Origin: UMGS1649 sp045651205
GTDB lineage: Bacteria; Bacillota; Clostridia; TANB77; CAG-465
Assembly (NCBI GenBank): GCA_045651205.1
Contig: JAZRSA010000050.1
Span: 62,001-126,000, forward strand
Reading direction: 5' to 3'
DNA: 64,000 nucleotides
In this document: piece after piece, positions 15,735 through 25,444 of the stretch
Layout: every line of letters begins with the position of its first letter
Position numbering within the stretch: position 1 is the first letter of the stretch
The notes under the pieces: model-generated
What the model saw: only the letters and a program-made list of their open reading frames with translations
Database searches by the model: none
Told to the model about the DNA's origin: nothing
Made by a program: the position numbers and the translations under genes

Positions 15735-17570
15735 TTAAAGTTCAAATTGTGAATTGTATAATTCTGCATAGAAGCCATTCTTTTCTATTAATGTTTCATG
15801 ATTTCCTTGTTCTACAATGTTACCATCTCTCATAACTAAGATTAAATCTGCATTTTTAATTGTAGATAATCTATGTGCTATTATGAACGATGTTCTGTTT
15901 TCTGTTAATTTATCCATTGCTTTTTGAACTAGTTCTTCTGTTCTTGTGTCTACATTAGATGTTGCTTCATCTAATATTAAGAATGGTGCATCTTCTATCA
16001 TACCACGAGCAATTGTAAGTAATTGCTTTTGACCCGCAGAGATACTTTCATTGTCTGCAAGAACTGTATCGTAGTTTTTAGGTAATGTTTTAATAAAGTG
16101 ATGTAATCCAACTTCACGGCATACATCTTTTACTCTTTCTATATCTACATTTTCTCTATCATATACGATGTTTTCTTTTACAGTTCCTTCAAACAGCCAA
16201 GTATCTTGAAGTACCATAGTAAATAACTCGTGTATATTTTCTCTTGTTAATTTAGAAATATCTACTCCATCTATTTTAATCTTACCTGAATCTATTTCAT
16301 AGAACTTCATAAGTAGATTTACCATAGTTGTTTTACCCGCACCAGTTGGACCAACTATTGCTATCTTTTGTCCTGGCTCTGCTGATGCTGTAAATCCTTT
16401 AATTGTTGGTTCTTCGTTTTCTTCATATTTGAACACAACGTTTTCAAATTCTATTTTACCTTTAACTTTGTTCTTATCTAATTTCTTAGTAAACTCTGAC
16501 TCATCTGCCATTTCTTTTTCATCTAAGAATTCAAATACTCTTTCACTTGCTGCAGCTGTTGTTTGTATTGATGTTAAGCTTTGAGCTATTTGTGAAAGTG
16601 GTGATGTAAACATTCTTACATAACTAATAAACGCAACTATTATACCAAATGAAATATATCCTTTCATTGTCATTAGCGCACCCACTATACATACTGCTAC
16701 GTATCCAAAGTTGCCAACAAAGTGCATTATTGGTTGCATAAGTCCAGATAAGAATTGACTCATTTTATTACATTTATATAACTTCTTATTTAACTCATCG
16801 AATGTTTCTGTTGCTTGCTTTTTACCATTATATGCTTTTACAACTAAAAGTCCTGAATATATTTCTTCTATATGACCATTTAGTTTACCTAGTTCTTCTT
16901 GACGCATTATGAAATACTTTTGAGACTTCTTAAGTATTGTACTCATAAGCACAAATCCAATTGCAGTTGTTGTTATTGCAACTAATGCTAATATCCAGTT
17001 AGTTACAAACATCATAAATAATGTTCCTACAAACATAACTGAACAATATACAAGAGTAGACAAAGATGTGTTCATAGATTGTGCTATTGTATCTACATCG
17101 TTTGTTACAATAGATAGTATGTCTCCTGTTTGGTGTTTATCAAAAAAGCTAAGTGGTAGTTTGTTTATCTTTTTAGATATTCTACTTCTTAAACTCTTTG
17201 CAAAGTAGTTAGCAACATGTGTCATTGAAATTGCTTCCAAAAATCCACAGAATGCACTTGTAAAATAAAGTGCTGCTATTGTAATAGTTATTTTTGTTAC
17301 AGCTTCCATATTCATTGGAGCTATTAATCCTTTTTGGATTTCATTTGTTAAGTTCGCTAGTTTATCCGGTGCTGAAATAAATATTATAGAACTTATTATA
17401 GAAAACACTACACCTATTAGCATTAATATTTTCCATTTACCTAGTTCTTTCACAAGTCTTTTTACTGCAGACTTAAAATCTTTTGCTTTTTCGCCAGGTG
17501 CCCCTGGTGGGCCTCCTGGAGGTCCAAATCTTCTAGGAGGTCTGCTTACTCTTTTTGTTTTATTATCCAT
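15735..17570 (-). CDS. ABC exporter half-transporter, subunit B of a heterodimer
   Basis: A 611-residue type IV ABC exporter half. A Pro/Gly-rich tail (RPPRRFGPPGGPPGAPG, about 10-26) precedes six membrane helices (about 50-335) and an ATPase domain. Walker A is GPTGAGKTT, Walker B is FLILDEATSNVD with the catalytic Glu, and the H-loop is IIAHRLST. All three are canonical, but the signature is ISAGQ instead of LSGGQ. Together with the upstream gene this gives one full and one degenerate ATP site, as in BmrCD/LmrCD/TM287-288 multidrug or lipid exporters. Its ATG lies 8 bases inside the upstream gene, with GGAGG 9 bases before it. The substrate is not predictable. Confidence 0.92.
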   Translation of the reverse strand: MDNKTKRVSRPPRRFGPPGGPPGAPGEKAKDFKSAVKRLVKELGKWKILMLIGVVFSIISSIIFISAPDKLANLTNEIQKGLIAPMNMEAVTKITITIAALYFTSAFCGFLEAISMTHVANYFAKSLRSRISKKINKLPLSFFDKHQTGDILSIVTNDVDTIAQSMNTSLSTLVYCSVMFVGTLFMMFVTNWILALVAITTTAIGFVLMSTILKKSQKYFIMRQEELGKLNGHIEEIYSGLLVVKAYNGKKQATETFDELNKKLYKCNKMSQFLSGLMQPIMHFVGNFGYVAVCIVGALMTMKGYISFGIIVAFISYVRMFTSPLSQIAQSLTSIQTTAAASERVFEFLDEKEMADESEFTKKLDKNKVKGKIEFENVVFKYEENEEPTIKGFTASAEPGQKIAIVGPTGAGKTTMVNLLMKFYEIDSGKIKIDGVDISKLTRENIHELFTMVLQDTWLFEGTVKENIVYDRENVDIERVKDVCREVGLHHFIKTLPKNYDTVLADNESISAGQKQLLTIARGMIEDAPFLILDEATSNVDTRTEELVQKAMDKLTENRTSFIIAHRLSTIKNADLILVMRDGNIVEQGNHETLIEKNGFYAELYNSQFEL

Positions 17571-19326
17571 TGCTTAATTCCTCCTCTGATAATTGTGAAA
17601 GTGCTATTTCTTTATACACTTCGCAGTTTTGTAATAATTCTTTATGTGTGCCTTGACCTACCATTACACCTTGATCTAGAACTATTATCTTATCTGCATT
17701 CATTATTGTACCAATTCTTTGTGCAACTATTATACTTGTTGCATCCTTTGTATATTCTTTAAGTGCTTTTCTAAGATTACTATCTGTCTTATAGTCTAGT
17801 GCTGAGAAGCTATCGTCAAAGATGTATATTTCAGGATCACGAGCTATGGCTCTTGCTATAGATATTCTTTGTTTTTGTCCACCAGAAATATTTGTTCCAC
17901 CTTGTGCTAATTCTGTTTCATAACCTTCATCCATATTTTCTACGAAGTCTTTTGCTTGTGCTACTTCAATAGCCTCTTTAATCTTTTTAGGTTTCTTTTC
18001 GCCTTTACCATTATCTCCATAAGATACATTAAAGTTTACAGAACCATCAAATATTACAGCTTTTTGTGAAACATATCCTATTTTGTTGTTTAGGAACTCC
18101 TGTGAGTATTTTTTAACATCTACACCATCTACTAATACAACACCTTCTGTTGCATCATAAAATCTTGGTATTAGGTTAATTAAAGTAGACTTACCACTAC
18201 CAGTTGAACCAATAAATGCTACTGTTTCTCCTTTTTCTGCTCTAAATGAAATATCTTTAAGTAGATACTCATCAGCATCTGGATATTTGAAACATACATT
18301 TTTGAATTCTACTGTTCCTCTTTCTTTAGTAGTGTTTTCTGTAAGCTCACCATCTTTTACAGTTATCTCTGTATCTAATACTTCATTTATTCTCTTAGCT
18401 GAAACTGCTGCTCTTGGTAGCATAACAAATGTTACTGTAAGCATTAAGAATGACATTATTACTTGAGTTGCATATGTACCAAATACAACCATATCTCCAA
18501 ATATACCTATCTTTCCAGCTATAGGAGAATTCATAATTAACATTGCACCTATAAAATATATAGATAGTGTTACACCATGCATAACCATAGTCATAACTGG
18601 ATCTAAGAATGCAAATGCTTTTTGGTTAGATAGTTGAAGATTTGTTAATTTTTTATTTACATCTTCAAACTTATCTTGTTGGTATTCTTCAGCATTAAAT
18701 GCTCTAACAACTCTAATACCATTTAAGTTTTCTCTTGTTACTGAATTAACTTTATCTATTAATTTTTGTACTATCTTAAATCTTGGAACTACTATAGCTA
18801 TTAATATACCTATTGTTGTTAAAAGTATTGCAACTGCTACTGCTGTAGCTATACTCCATTCTGTACTCTTACCTAATATTTTAGATATTGCCCACGCAGC
18901 TGTAATTGGAGCTTTTACTATATGCATAAGTCCAATACCAACTAACATTTGTACTTGACCAATATCGTTTGTTGTTCTAGTAATTAAGCTACTAGTTGAA
19001 AATTCTTTTATTTCATTTATAGAAAGATTACATACTTTATTAAATAATTTCTTTCTAATTTTCATTGAAAATGTTGCTGCTAAACTAGATGTTTGGTATT
19101 TAGTAAATACCATAAACATTAAACTTCCTAATGCGCATGCAAGCATTAATGCACCATTTGTTAATATGTCTACCATCTTGCTACCTGCTGTTTGTACTAA
19201 AACAGTAACTTCAGACATATAGTCTGGCATTTTAAGATCTAAAAATACTTGACACACAACAAGCGCAATTATTAAAAATACACATATTAAATCTCTTTTA
19301 TTCAAAACTTTTAATAATTTAAACAT
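17563..19326 (-). CDS. ABC exporter half-transporter, subunit A of a heterodimer
   Basis: A 587-residue ABC exporter half with six membrane helices (about 14-310) and an ATPase domain. Walker A is GSTGSGKST and the signature is the canonical ISGGQ. However, Walker B reads YIFDDSFSALD, with Asp in place of the catalytic Glu, and the switch His is Gln (IVAQRIGT). These are the hallmarks of the degenerate-site partner in heterodimeric exporters. It would combine its intact signature with the intact Walker motifs of the downstream protein. It has its own sigma-A promoter and overlaps the second gene by 8 bases, which indicates coupled translation. Confidence 0.92.
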   Translation of the reverse strand: MFKLLKVLNKRDLICVFLIIALVVCQVFLDLKMPDYMSEVTVLVQTAGSKMVDILTNGALMLACALGSLMFMVFTKYQTSSLAATFSMKIRKKLFNKVCNLSINEIKEFSTSSLITRTTNDIGQVQMLVGIGLMHIVKAPITAAWAISKILGKSTEWSIATAVAVAILLTTIGILIAIVVPRFKIVQKLIDKVNSVTRENLNGIRVVRAFNAEEYQQDKFEDVNKKLTNLQLSNQKAFAFLDPVMTMVMHGVTLSIYFIGAMLIMNSPIAGKIGIFGDMVVFGTYATQVIMSFLMLTVTFVMLPRAAVSAKRINEVLDTEITVKDGELTENTTKERGTVEFKNVCFKYPDADEYLLKDISFRAEKGETVAFIGSTGSGKSTLINLIPRFYDATEGVVLVDGVDVKKYSQEFLNNKIGYVSQKAVIFDGSVNFNVSYGDNGKGEKKPKKIKEAIEVAQAKDFVENMDEGYETELAQGGTNISGGQKQRISIARAIARDPEIYIFDDSFSALDYKTDSNLRKALKEYTKDATSIIVAQRIGTIMNADKIIVLDQGVMVGQGTHKELLQNCEVYKEIALSQLSEEELSNG

Positions 19327-19354
19327 TTTTTACCCTTCCTCTTACTATTTTCAA

Positions 19355-19383
19355 ATTATATGCTTTTAAGGTTAAAAAGTCAA
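19355..19383 (-). promoter_or_regulatory. Sigma-A promoter of the ABC exporter operon
   Basis: TTGACT (19378-19383) and TATAAT (19355-19360) on the minus strand with a 17-base spacer, about 28 bases before the ATG. It is one of the closest matches to consensus in the window. Confidence 0.85.
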
Positions 19384-19419
19384 CGAAAACTATATGTTAA
19401 GACAATATTTCACATAAAG

Positions 19420-19449
19420 AATAACCTAGTAGTTTCCTACTAGGTTATT
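19420..19449 (-). terminator. Terminator of the repeat-rich L,D-transpeptidase gene
   Basis: Perfect 13-bp stem AATAACCTAGTAG / CTACTAGGTTATT with a TTTC-type loop, right after the stop at 19453. Confidence 0.85.
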
Positions 19450-19452
19450 TTA

Positions 19453-22400
19453 TTATTTTTCTGCTTCTCCATGCCATGGATTGTTTGGATTTGGATCAGT
19501 TGGATCCCAATTTCTATTTGCTATATTATCTGATATTTTTGGCGCTGTAGGTTTTCCTAAAGGACCTGGAGTAGAACTATTATAAAATTCTACTGTAACA
19601 CCTTTTTTAATGTTATCATAAATCCATTTAGCATCTTCTACTGTAAGTCTTATACACCCCGCTGACGCTTTGGTACCAAGTTTATCATATTCCTCATACT
19701 TAAGAGTATCCGGAGATTTTTCTTTATATGGTACTGAATGAAATAATATATCTCCTGTTATTTGAGTACAATATTGTCCATATACATTGCCTACAAGTTT
19801 TAACCAATTCCATCTACTTTTTATTGTATACTTTCCTTTTTTAGGTGTTGCAGTACCCGTAGAACAAACCATTGCTTTTATCGCTTTTAAATTAGCTGTA
19901 TCTGGTCCTTTATATATAGTTACTGTGTTAGCTTGTACGTTGATTTTTATATAATATATATCTTCTTTTATACTAAATTTTATTTCTTTTTTACCGGTAT
20001 AATTTCCAATACCCGTTATTGTTATTAAGGCTGTTCCAACATTTATATTGTTACTATATGTTATGCTATAATCTACGCCTTCTACTAATTCATTACTTCC
20101 GTTTTTAATAACTAAATTAGGTTTTACTTCTTCACCTGTATACGATTGAGTATATATCACACTATATGTTAGATTAGAAACATTTCCTTTTGTTATATTA
20201 TATGTTAATACTTTTTCACCTTGGAAGTTTCCTATACCTGTAACTTTAACAGTTGCTGTTCCTGGTTCAATGTTATTTTCATATGTTACAGTATAATCTG
20301 TACCAAGTTTTAATGTTTTCTTGTTATATACTAGTTTTAAACTTTGTTTTGTTTCAGAACCAGTATATGTTTTATTTACAAGTCCAGTTATTGTTGCTGA
20401 AGCTATACTTCTTGGATTTATTGTATATGTTAATATCTTAGTTCCAGTATAATTTCCTTTACCTTTTATAGTAATTGTACCAGTACCTGGATATACATTA
20501 TTTTTATATGACACTGTATAGTGTGTACCATTTTTTAATGTTGTTCCATTATGTACCACCTTGACACTTGGATTTCTTGCTCCGCCTGTGTAGGCCATAG
20601 ATGTTCCGTATGTTATATCTAAATCATTTATATCTCTATCTACAATTTTGAAAGTTAATTTTTTACTTGATGTAAAATTACCTAATCCCGTTATTGTTAC
20701 TGCTGCCGTTCCTGGATTTGTATTATTTTTATATGTTAATTTATAATCCACTCCATTTTTTAATGTTATACCATTATATGTTAGTTCTAAGTTTTGTTTA
20801 ATAGCTTTTCTTGTATACTCTTTATTTGCCAATCCTTCTACTATAGCCGAAACGATACTTCTTCTTACTATACTAAACTTAATCGTCTTTGTTCCAGTAA
20901 AGTTTCCAATTCCAGTGATTGTTATTGTAGCTGTTCCTGGTTTTGTGTTTTTACTATATGAAATAGTATAGTCCTTATCTTTTATTAAAGTGTAACTTCC
21001 ATATGTTGCTTTTATGCTTGGCGTTATTGCTTTACCTGTATACGCATAACTTTTAATTTTATTGAACGTTACTGAACTTATACTTCTTCTATTTATTTTG
21101 TATGTTAATATTTTTTCACCCGTAAAGTTTCCTTTACCAGTTATTTTTACTGTAGCTGTTCCAATTTCAACATTATTTTCATATGTTAAAATATAATCTT
21201 TACCTTCTTTTAATGTCTTTTTATTATATGTTAATGTTAAACTTTGCTTTCTTACACCACCTGTATATGCTTTGTCTGCAAAGCCTTTTATTGTTACTGA
21301 ATTTATACTTCTTGGATTTATTGTATATGTTAAAACTTTAGTTCCGTTATAATTGCCTTTACCTTTTATTGTAATTGTACCTGTTCCAGGATATACATTA
21401 TTTTTATACGATACTGTATAATGTGTTCCGTTTTTTAATGTTGTCCCATTATGTACTACTTTAACACTTGGATTTCTTGCTCCTCCTGTATATGCCATAG
21501 AAGTTCCAGCTGTTATCTCTAAATCGTTTATATTTCTATCTTTAATCTTAAATTCTAATTTTGTACTAGATCTAAAATTACCTTTACCTGTTACAGTTAT
21601 TGTAGCTGTACCTGGTTTTGTATTGTTTTTATATGACAATGTATAATCTACACCCTCTACAAGTTTTATTCCTTTGTACATAATTGTTAAATTTTGCTTT
21701 ATACTCTTTGCGGTATAATATTTAACTTCTAATCCTGTAATTTCTGTAGATTTTATACTTCTTGCCACTATATTAAATTTAATTGTTTTTGTTCCAGAAT
21801 AATCTCCTATTCCAGTTATTATTATTTTACCAGTTCCAACTTTAATATTATTTTCATAAGATACTGTGTAGTCTACTCCTTCTACTAGAGTTTTTCCACC
21901 ATATGTCGCTGTTATACTTGGTTTTATCTCAAAGCCTGTATATGCATAATCTGCAACTTTGTTATATGTAAAAGTAGTCACACTTCTTTTTACTATATTA
22001 AAATTAATTTCTTTAGTTCCAATATAACTTCCTTTACCTGTTATAACTAAGGTAGCTACTCCTAATTCTTTGTTGTTTTTATATGTTATTGTATAGTCTA
22101 CGCCATTTTTTAATGTAGTCTTTCCGTATTTTACTATTATTCCCTGCGTTATATTAGAACCAGTATATACTTTATCTACAACACCTGTAACAGTTGCATT
22201 GTTTATATCATAACCTATATTATATGTTAATTGGGCTGTTCCTATGTATCCACCAGCAGTTTCGCTTCCTGTTCCCGTTATAGATATTGTATTAGTTCCC
22301 AGTTTGTTAGATGTAACTTGTGACCAGTAAAAATCTTTACCCACTTCTAGTCTAATACCATTATGATAAATCCTAATATTATTTTCAGTTAAAGTGTTAC

Positions 22401-23967
22401 CATATACAACATCTGATATTTTTTCAAAAGTTAAATTGTTTATATTTGTTGCTTTTATCTTATATGGTATATCTCTAACTCCAGAATAATTACCATACAT
22501 TATAATAGAAACTGTTCCTGCTGCTTTTGATTCTATAACCGATGCATAATAGTTCTCGTTTTCTACTAATACTTTACCATTATGTTTTATAACTAGTTTA
22601 GGACGAATTCCGCCTTTTATATAGTTATATTCTGTTTCTATTCCTTCTATTTCCAGTTCTGATATATCTACTGGTTCAATTTCAAAATGTTCTTCTAATG
22701 TACCAATGCAACTATTTATTCCTTTTACTGTAACATATACTGTTCCCGCATTTATATTGTCACTATATGTTAACGTATAATCTATTCCTTCTGTTAAAAG
22801 AATCTTTTCATAATCTGATTCACCTTGATACGTATATACTTTTACTTCCTTTTTATGTTCTTCACCAGTATATTTAACAGAAGTCAAATCCACTTCCATT
22901 TTTCTTATATATACCGGATCAATATAAAATTTAAACGCCGTTGTTCCTTCGTATTTACCAATACCTGTGTAAATTATTTCAGCAAGTCCTGCATATACAT
23001 TGTTTTTATATGATACTGTATAGTCTCTACCTTCTTTTAGTGTTATATTTGTTCTAGTATATATTGGTACTTTGTATTCATGCGATTTAGTGTCATATGA
23101 CACACTAGCTGGTCCTTCCCCTATTTTAAATATACAATACTCCATATTGCCTTTTCCTAGTTCAAATGTTATTGTTCTTGTTCCAGCATAATTTCCCTTA
23201 CCGGTTATCTCTATTGTCTTTGTACCAAACGATGAATTATCTATGGCACTTCCAATATAATCTACACCTTCATATATAGCAGTTCCATCTTCAAGTAATA
23301 AATAACCTTGCGTAGGGCCATCTGTAAATTCTTGCTTAGCTGCTATTTTCAAATTTTCTACATTCGAGCCTTTTATTTTAAACTCAAATACTTTAGTACC
23401 AGTGTAATTCCCCATACCATTTGCATATATATACCCATTTCCAGCATATATATTTACACCATAAGACAATTTATAATCCTTATCTTTAACAAGAACTGTA
23501 TCTCCATTTTTAACAATTACTTCCGGTAGTTTTGGGTTGCCATCATATATATACTCTTCATCTTTATTTGATAATTCAACTGTAAACAATCTGCTTGCTT
23601 GACCTTGTATAATTTCAAAAGATACATTTCTTGAACCTACATACTCTCCTATACCCACAACTCTAATTACGCCTTGTCCTACTTCAGTATTTGTTACATC
23701 TTCAATTATATAATCTTTGCCTAAAGTTAATATATTTCCATCATAACGAATACTTAATATTGGCTTAATTGCTTCTCCTGTATATTCATAACTATCTATC
23801 TTGTCTATTATTGTGTTATTAATATCTATTAAATTTTCATATATCTCTTGCTTTGTTACTAAATATCCATATTTATTATATATACCTGCATTTACAGTAT
23901 TTATACATACTACAAATGCCATAATTAATAACAAAAATACTACCAACACTTTAGTTCTCTTTTGCAT
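19453..23967 (-). CDS. Secreted giant L,D-transpeptidase (YkuD) with 17 tandem 75-residue repeats
   Basis: A 1504-residue secreted protein. A signal peptide covers residues 1-27 (hydrophobic core VLVVFLLLIMAFVV, likely cut after VNA). From about 55 to 1335 come 17 repeats of about 75 residues. The pattern is Y-T-G at the start of a strand, then KxLxxGxDYTxxYxNN, xGTATxxITGxGNxxGTK and a closing FxI; this looks like an all-beta, Ig-like unit. The C-terminal YkuD domain has His1410 in FHSVP and the catalytic Cys1438 in SAGCIRL. Such enzymes make 3-3 crosslinks or attach proteins to peptidoglycan. A Pro-rich tail ends the protein. It is monocistronic with its own promoter. The start ATG has only a modest AAAGGGG site. 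Confidence 0.9.
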   Translation of the reverse strand: MQKRTKVLVVFLLLIMAFVVCINTVNAGIYNKYGYLVTKQEIYENLIDINNTIIDKIDSYEYTGEAIKPILSIRYDGNILTLGKDYIIEDVTNTEVGQGVIRVVGIGEYVGSRNVSFEIIQGQASRLFTVELSNKDEEYIYDGNPKLPEVIVKNGDTVLVKDKDYKLSYGVNIYAGNGYIYANGMGNYTGTKVFEFKIKGSNVENLKIAAKQEFTDGPTQGYLLLEDGTAIYEGVDYIGSAIDNSSFGTKTIEITGKGNYAGTRTITFELGKGNMEYCIFKIGEGPASVSYDTKSHEYKVPIYTRTNITLKEGRDYTVSYKNNVYAGLAEIIYTGIGKYEGTTAFKFYIDPVYIRKMEVDLTSVKYTGEEHKKEVKVYTYQGESDYEKILLTEGIDYTLTYSDNINAGTVYVTVKGINSCIGTLEEHFEIEPVDISELEIEGIETEYNYIKGGIRPKLVIKHNGKVLVENENYYASVIESKAAGTVSIIMYGNYSGVRDIPYKIKATNINNLTFEKISDVVYGNTLTENNIRIYHNGIRLEVGKDFYWSQVTSNKLGTNTISITGTGSETAGGYIGTAQLTYNIGYDINNATVTGVVDKVYTGSNITQGIIVKYGKTTLKNGVDYTITYKNNKELGVATLVITGKGSYIGTKEINFNIVKRSVTTFTYNKVADYAYTGFEIKPSITATYGGKTLVEGVDYTVSYENNIKVGTGKIIITGIGDYSGTKTIKFNIVARSIKSTEITGLEVKYYTAKSIKQNLTIMYKGIKLVEGVDYTLSYKNNTKPGTATITVTGKGNFRSSTKLEFKIKDRNINDLEITAGTSMAYTGGARNPSVKVVHNGTTLKNGTHYTVSYKNNVYPGTGTITIKGKGNYNGTKVLTYTINPRSINSVTIKGFADKAYTGGVRKQSLTLTYNKKTLKEGKDYILTYENNVEIGTATVKITGKGNFTGEKILTYKINRRSISSVTFNKIKSYAYTGKAITPSIKATYGSYTLIKDKDYTISYSKNTKPGTATITITGIGNFTGTKTIKFSIVRRSIVSAIVEGLANKEYTRKAIKQNLELTYNGITLKNGVDYKLTYKNNTNPGTAAVTITGLGNFTSSKKLTFKIVDRDINDLDITYGTSMAYTGGARNPSVKVVHNGTTLKNGTHYTVSYKNNVYPGTGTITIKGKGNYTGTKILTYTINPRSIASATITGLVNKTYTGSETKQSLKLVYNKKTLKLGTDYTVTYENNIEPGTATVKVTGIGNFQGEKVLTYNITKGNVSNLTYSVIYTQSYTGEEVKPNLVIKNGSNELVEGVDYSITYSNNINVGTALITITGIGNYTGKKEIKFSIKEDIYYIKINVQANTVTIYKGPDTANLKAIKAMVCSTGTATPKKGKYTIKSRWNWLKLVGNVYGQYCTQITGDILFHSVPYKEKSPDTLKYEEYDKLGTKASAGCIRLTVEDAKWIYDNIKKGVTVEFYNSSTPGPLGKPTAPKISDNIANRNWDPTDPNPNNPWHGEAEK
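20188..21087 (-). repeat. 900-bp block, copy 2 (repeat units 13-16)
   Basis: A four-unit block matching the block at 21088-21987 in the same order with no net gain or loss of length. Bases at any position here correspond to those 900 bases further right. The strongest match is between units 15 and 11 (for example 20521-20640 against 21421-21540). Confidence 0.9.
21088..21987 (-). repeat. 900-bp block, copy 1 (repeat units 9-12)
   Basis: The partner of 20188-21087. Units 9, 10, 11 and 12 match units 13, 14, 15 and 16 respectively better than they match their own neighbours, so the four-unit block was duplicated as a whole. Confidence 0.88.
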
Positions 23968-23997
23968 ATTTTTTTCGCCCCTTTTTTCTATACAAAG

Positions 23998-24025
23998 ATT
24001 ATATCACTTTTTTATATAAATACAA
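23998..24025 (-). promoter_or_regulatory. Sigma-A promoter of the L,D-transpeptidase gene
   Basis: TTGTAT (24020-24025) and TATAAT (23998-24003) on the minus strand, spacer 16 bases, about 30 bases before the ATG. Confidence 0.65.
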
Positions 24026-24059
24026 GAAAATATCTATCTATTTAATTTATATAAAAACA

Positions 24060-24088
24060 TTGAAATATATATGTTTTTGTAATATAAT
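24060..24088 (+). promoter_or_regulatory. Sigma-A promoter of serS-engB
   Basis: TTGAAA (24060-24065) and TATAAT (24083-24088) with a 17-base spacer, 29 bases before the serS ATG. The leader is too short for a T-box. Confidence 0.85.
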
Positions 24089-24117
24089 AGATACATGAAT
24101 TTTAAGGAGGAAAGATT

Positions 24118-25407
24118 ATGTTAGACATTAAATTCGTACGCGAAAATCCCGACATAGTTAGGGAAAACATTAAAAAGAAATTTCAAGATAAAAAATTACC
24201 TCTAGTTGATGAAGTAATTGAATTGGATAAACAAGTACGTTCCTTAAAACAACAAGGCGATGAATTAAGAACAAGAAGAAATACTATTAGCCAATCTATT
24301 GGTATGCTAATGAAAGAGAAAAAGGTTGAAGAAGCCGGCTTAAGAAAAGTTGAAGTTGTTAAGATTAACGAAGAACTTGTACATATCGAAGAAGAAGAGG
24401 CTAAAGTATCCGCTATATTAAAAGAAAAAATGATGGTAATACCAAACATTATAGATGACTCTGTACCTATCGGTAAAGATGACAGCGAAAATGTTGAGGT
24501 TCAAAAATACGGCGAACCAGTTGTGCCTGCATATGAAATACCATATCACGCAGATATACTTGGTTACTTTGCAGGATTAGATAAAGAAGCTTCTGCAAGA
24601 ACAAGTGGTAATGGATTCTATTATCTTATGGGAGATATGGCAAGATTACACTCTGCTATGATTTCTTATGCAAGAGACTTTATGATAAATAAAGGATTCA
24701 CATATTGCATCCCACCTTTCATGATTAAATCTGATGTTGTAACTGGCGTTATGAGTTTTGAAGAAATGGGCGCTATGATGTATAAAATCGAAGGTGAAGA
24801 TTTATACCTAATTGGTACTTCTGAACACTCTATGATTGGTAAATTCAAAAACCAAACAATTGATGAAAAAAACTTACCTTTAAACCTTACATCTTACTCT
24901 CCATGGTTTAGAAAAGAAGTTGGAGCTCACGGTATTGAAGAAAGAGGCGTATACAGAGTACACCAATTTGAAAAACAAGAAATGGTTGTGCTATGTTTAC
25001 CAGAAGAATCTATGGATTGGTATAACAAAATGTGGAGTTATACAGTAGAATTCTTTAGAAACTTAGATATCCCTGTAAGAACACTTGAATGTTGTAGCGG
25101 AGACTTAGCAGATCTTAAAGTTAAATCTTGCGATATTGAAGCTTGGTCACCAAGACAACAAAAATACTTTGAAGTTGGTTCTTGCTCTAACCTAACTGAT
25201 GCACAAGCTAGACGTTTAGGAATTCGTGCTAGAGGTGAAAATGGAAACTACTTCTTACACACATTAAACAATACAGTACTTGCTACTCCACGTGGACTTA
25301 TTGCATTCGTAGAAAACAACTATAATGAAGATGGAACTATATCTATTCCAGAAGCATTAAGACCATATATGGGAGGACAAGATAAAATTTATCCAAAGAA
25401 TAAATAA
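24118..25407 (+). CDS. serS: Seryl-tRNA synthetase
   Basis: A 429-residue class II synthetase of normal length. The N-terminal coiled-coil arm (about 28-105) grips the long variable arm of tRNA-Ser. The catalytic domain shows YLIGTSEHSM, FRKEVGAHGIEERGVYRVHQFEKQE in motif 2 and NNTVLATPRGLIAFVENN in motif 3. It charges tRNA-Ser, and tRNA-Sec where present, in the cytoplasm. AAGGAGG seven bases upstream supports the ATG. It has its own promoter and is co-transcribed with engB 37 bases downstream. Confidence 0.97.
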   Translation: MLDIKFVRENPDIVRENIKKKFQDKKLPLVDEVIELDKQVRSLKQQGDELRTRRNTISQSIGMLMKEKKVEEAGLRKVEVVKINEELVHIEEEEAKVSAILKEKMMVIPNIIDDSVPIGKDDSENVEVQKYGEPVVPAYEIPYHADILGYFAGLDKEASARTSGNGFYYLMGDMARLHSAMISYARDFMINKGFTYCIPPFMIKSDVVTGVMSFEEMGAMMYKIEGEDLYLIGTSEHSMIGKFKNQTIDEKNLPLNLTSYSPWFRKEVGAHGIEERGVYRVHQFEKQEMVVLCLPEESMDWYNKMWSYTVEFFRNLDIPVRTLECCSGDLADLKVKSCDIEAWSPRQQKYFEVGSCSNLTDAQARRLGIRARGENGNYFLHTLNNTVLATPRGLIAFVENNYNEDGTISIPEALRPYMGGQDKIYPKNK

Positions 25408-25444
25408 TAACAATAATTATACTAATATGTATTAAAGGAGATTT

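Larger units (their letters stand above)
19963..23802 (-). repeat. Array of 17 tandem ~225-bp repeats in the L,D-transpeptidase gene
   Basis: Seventeen in-frame units are seen. The last ten (units 8-17, toward 19963) are close to 75 codons each, while units 1-7 are more diverged and vary in length. Unit 17 occupies 19963-20187, exactly 225 bases. The outer start is approximate. Confidence 0.85.

Noticed and set aside
19963..23802. CRISPR-like array
   Set aside because: The repeats are 225-base coding units within one intact frame, with no short identical repeats or unique spacers.
24030..24117. T-box riboswitch before serS
   Set aside because: The promoter lies 29 bases before the ATG, leaving no room for a T-box leader.
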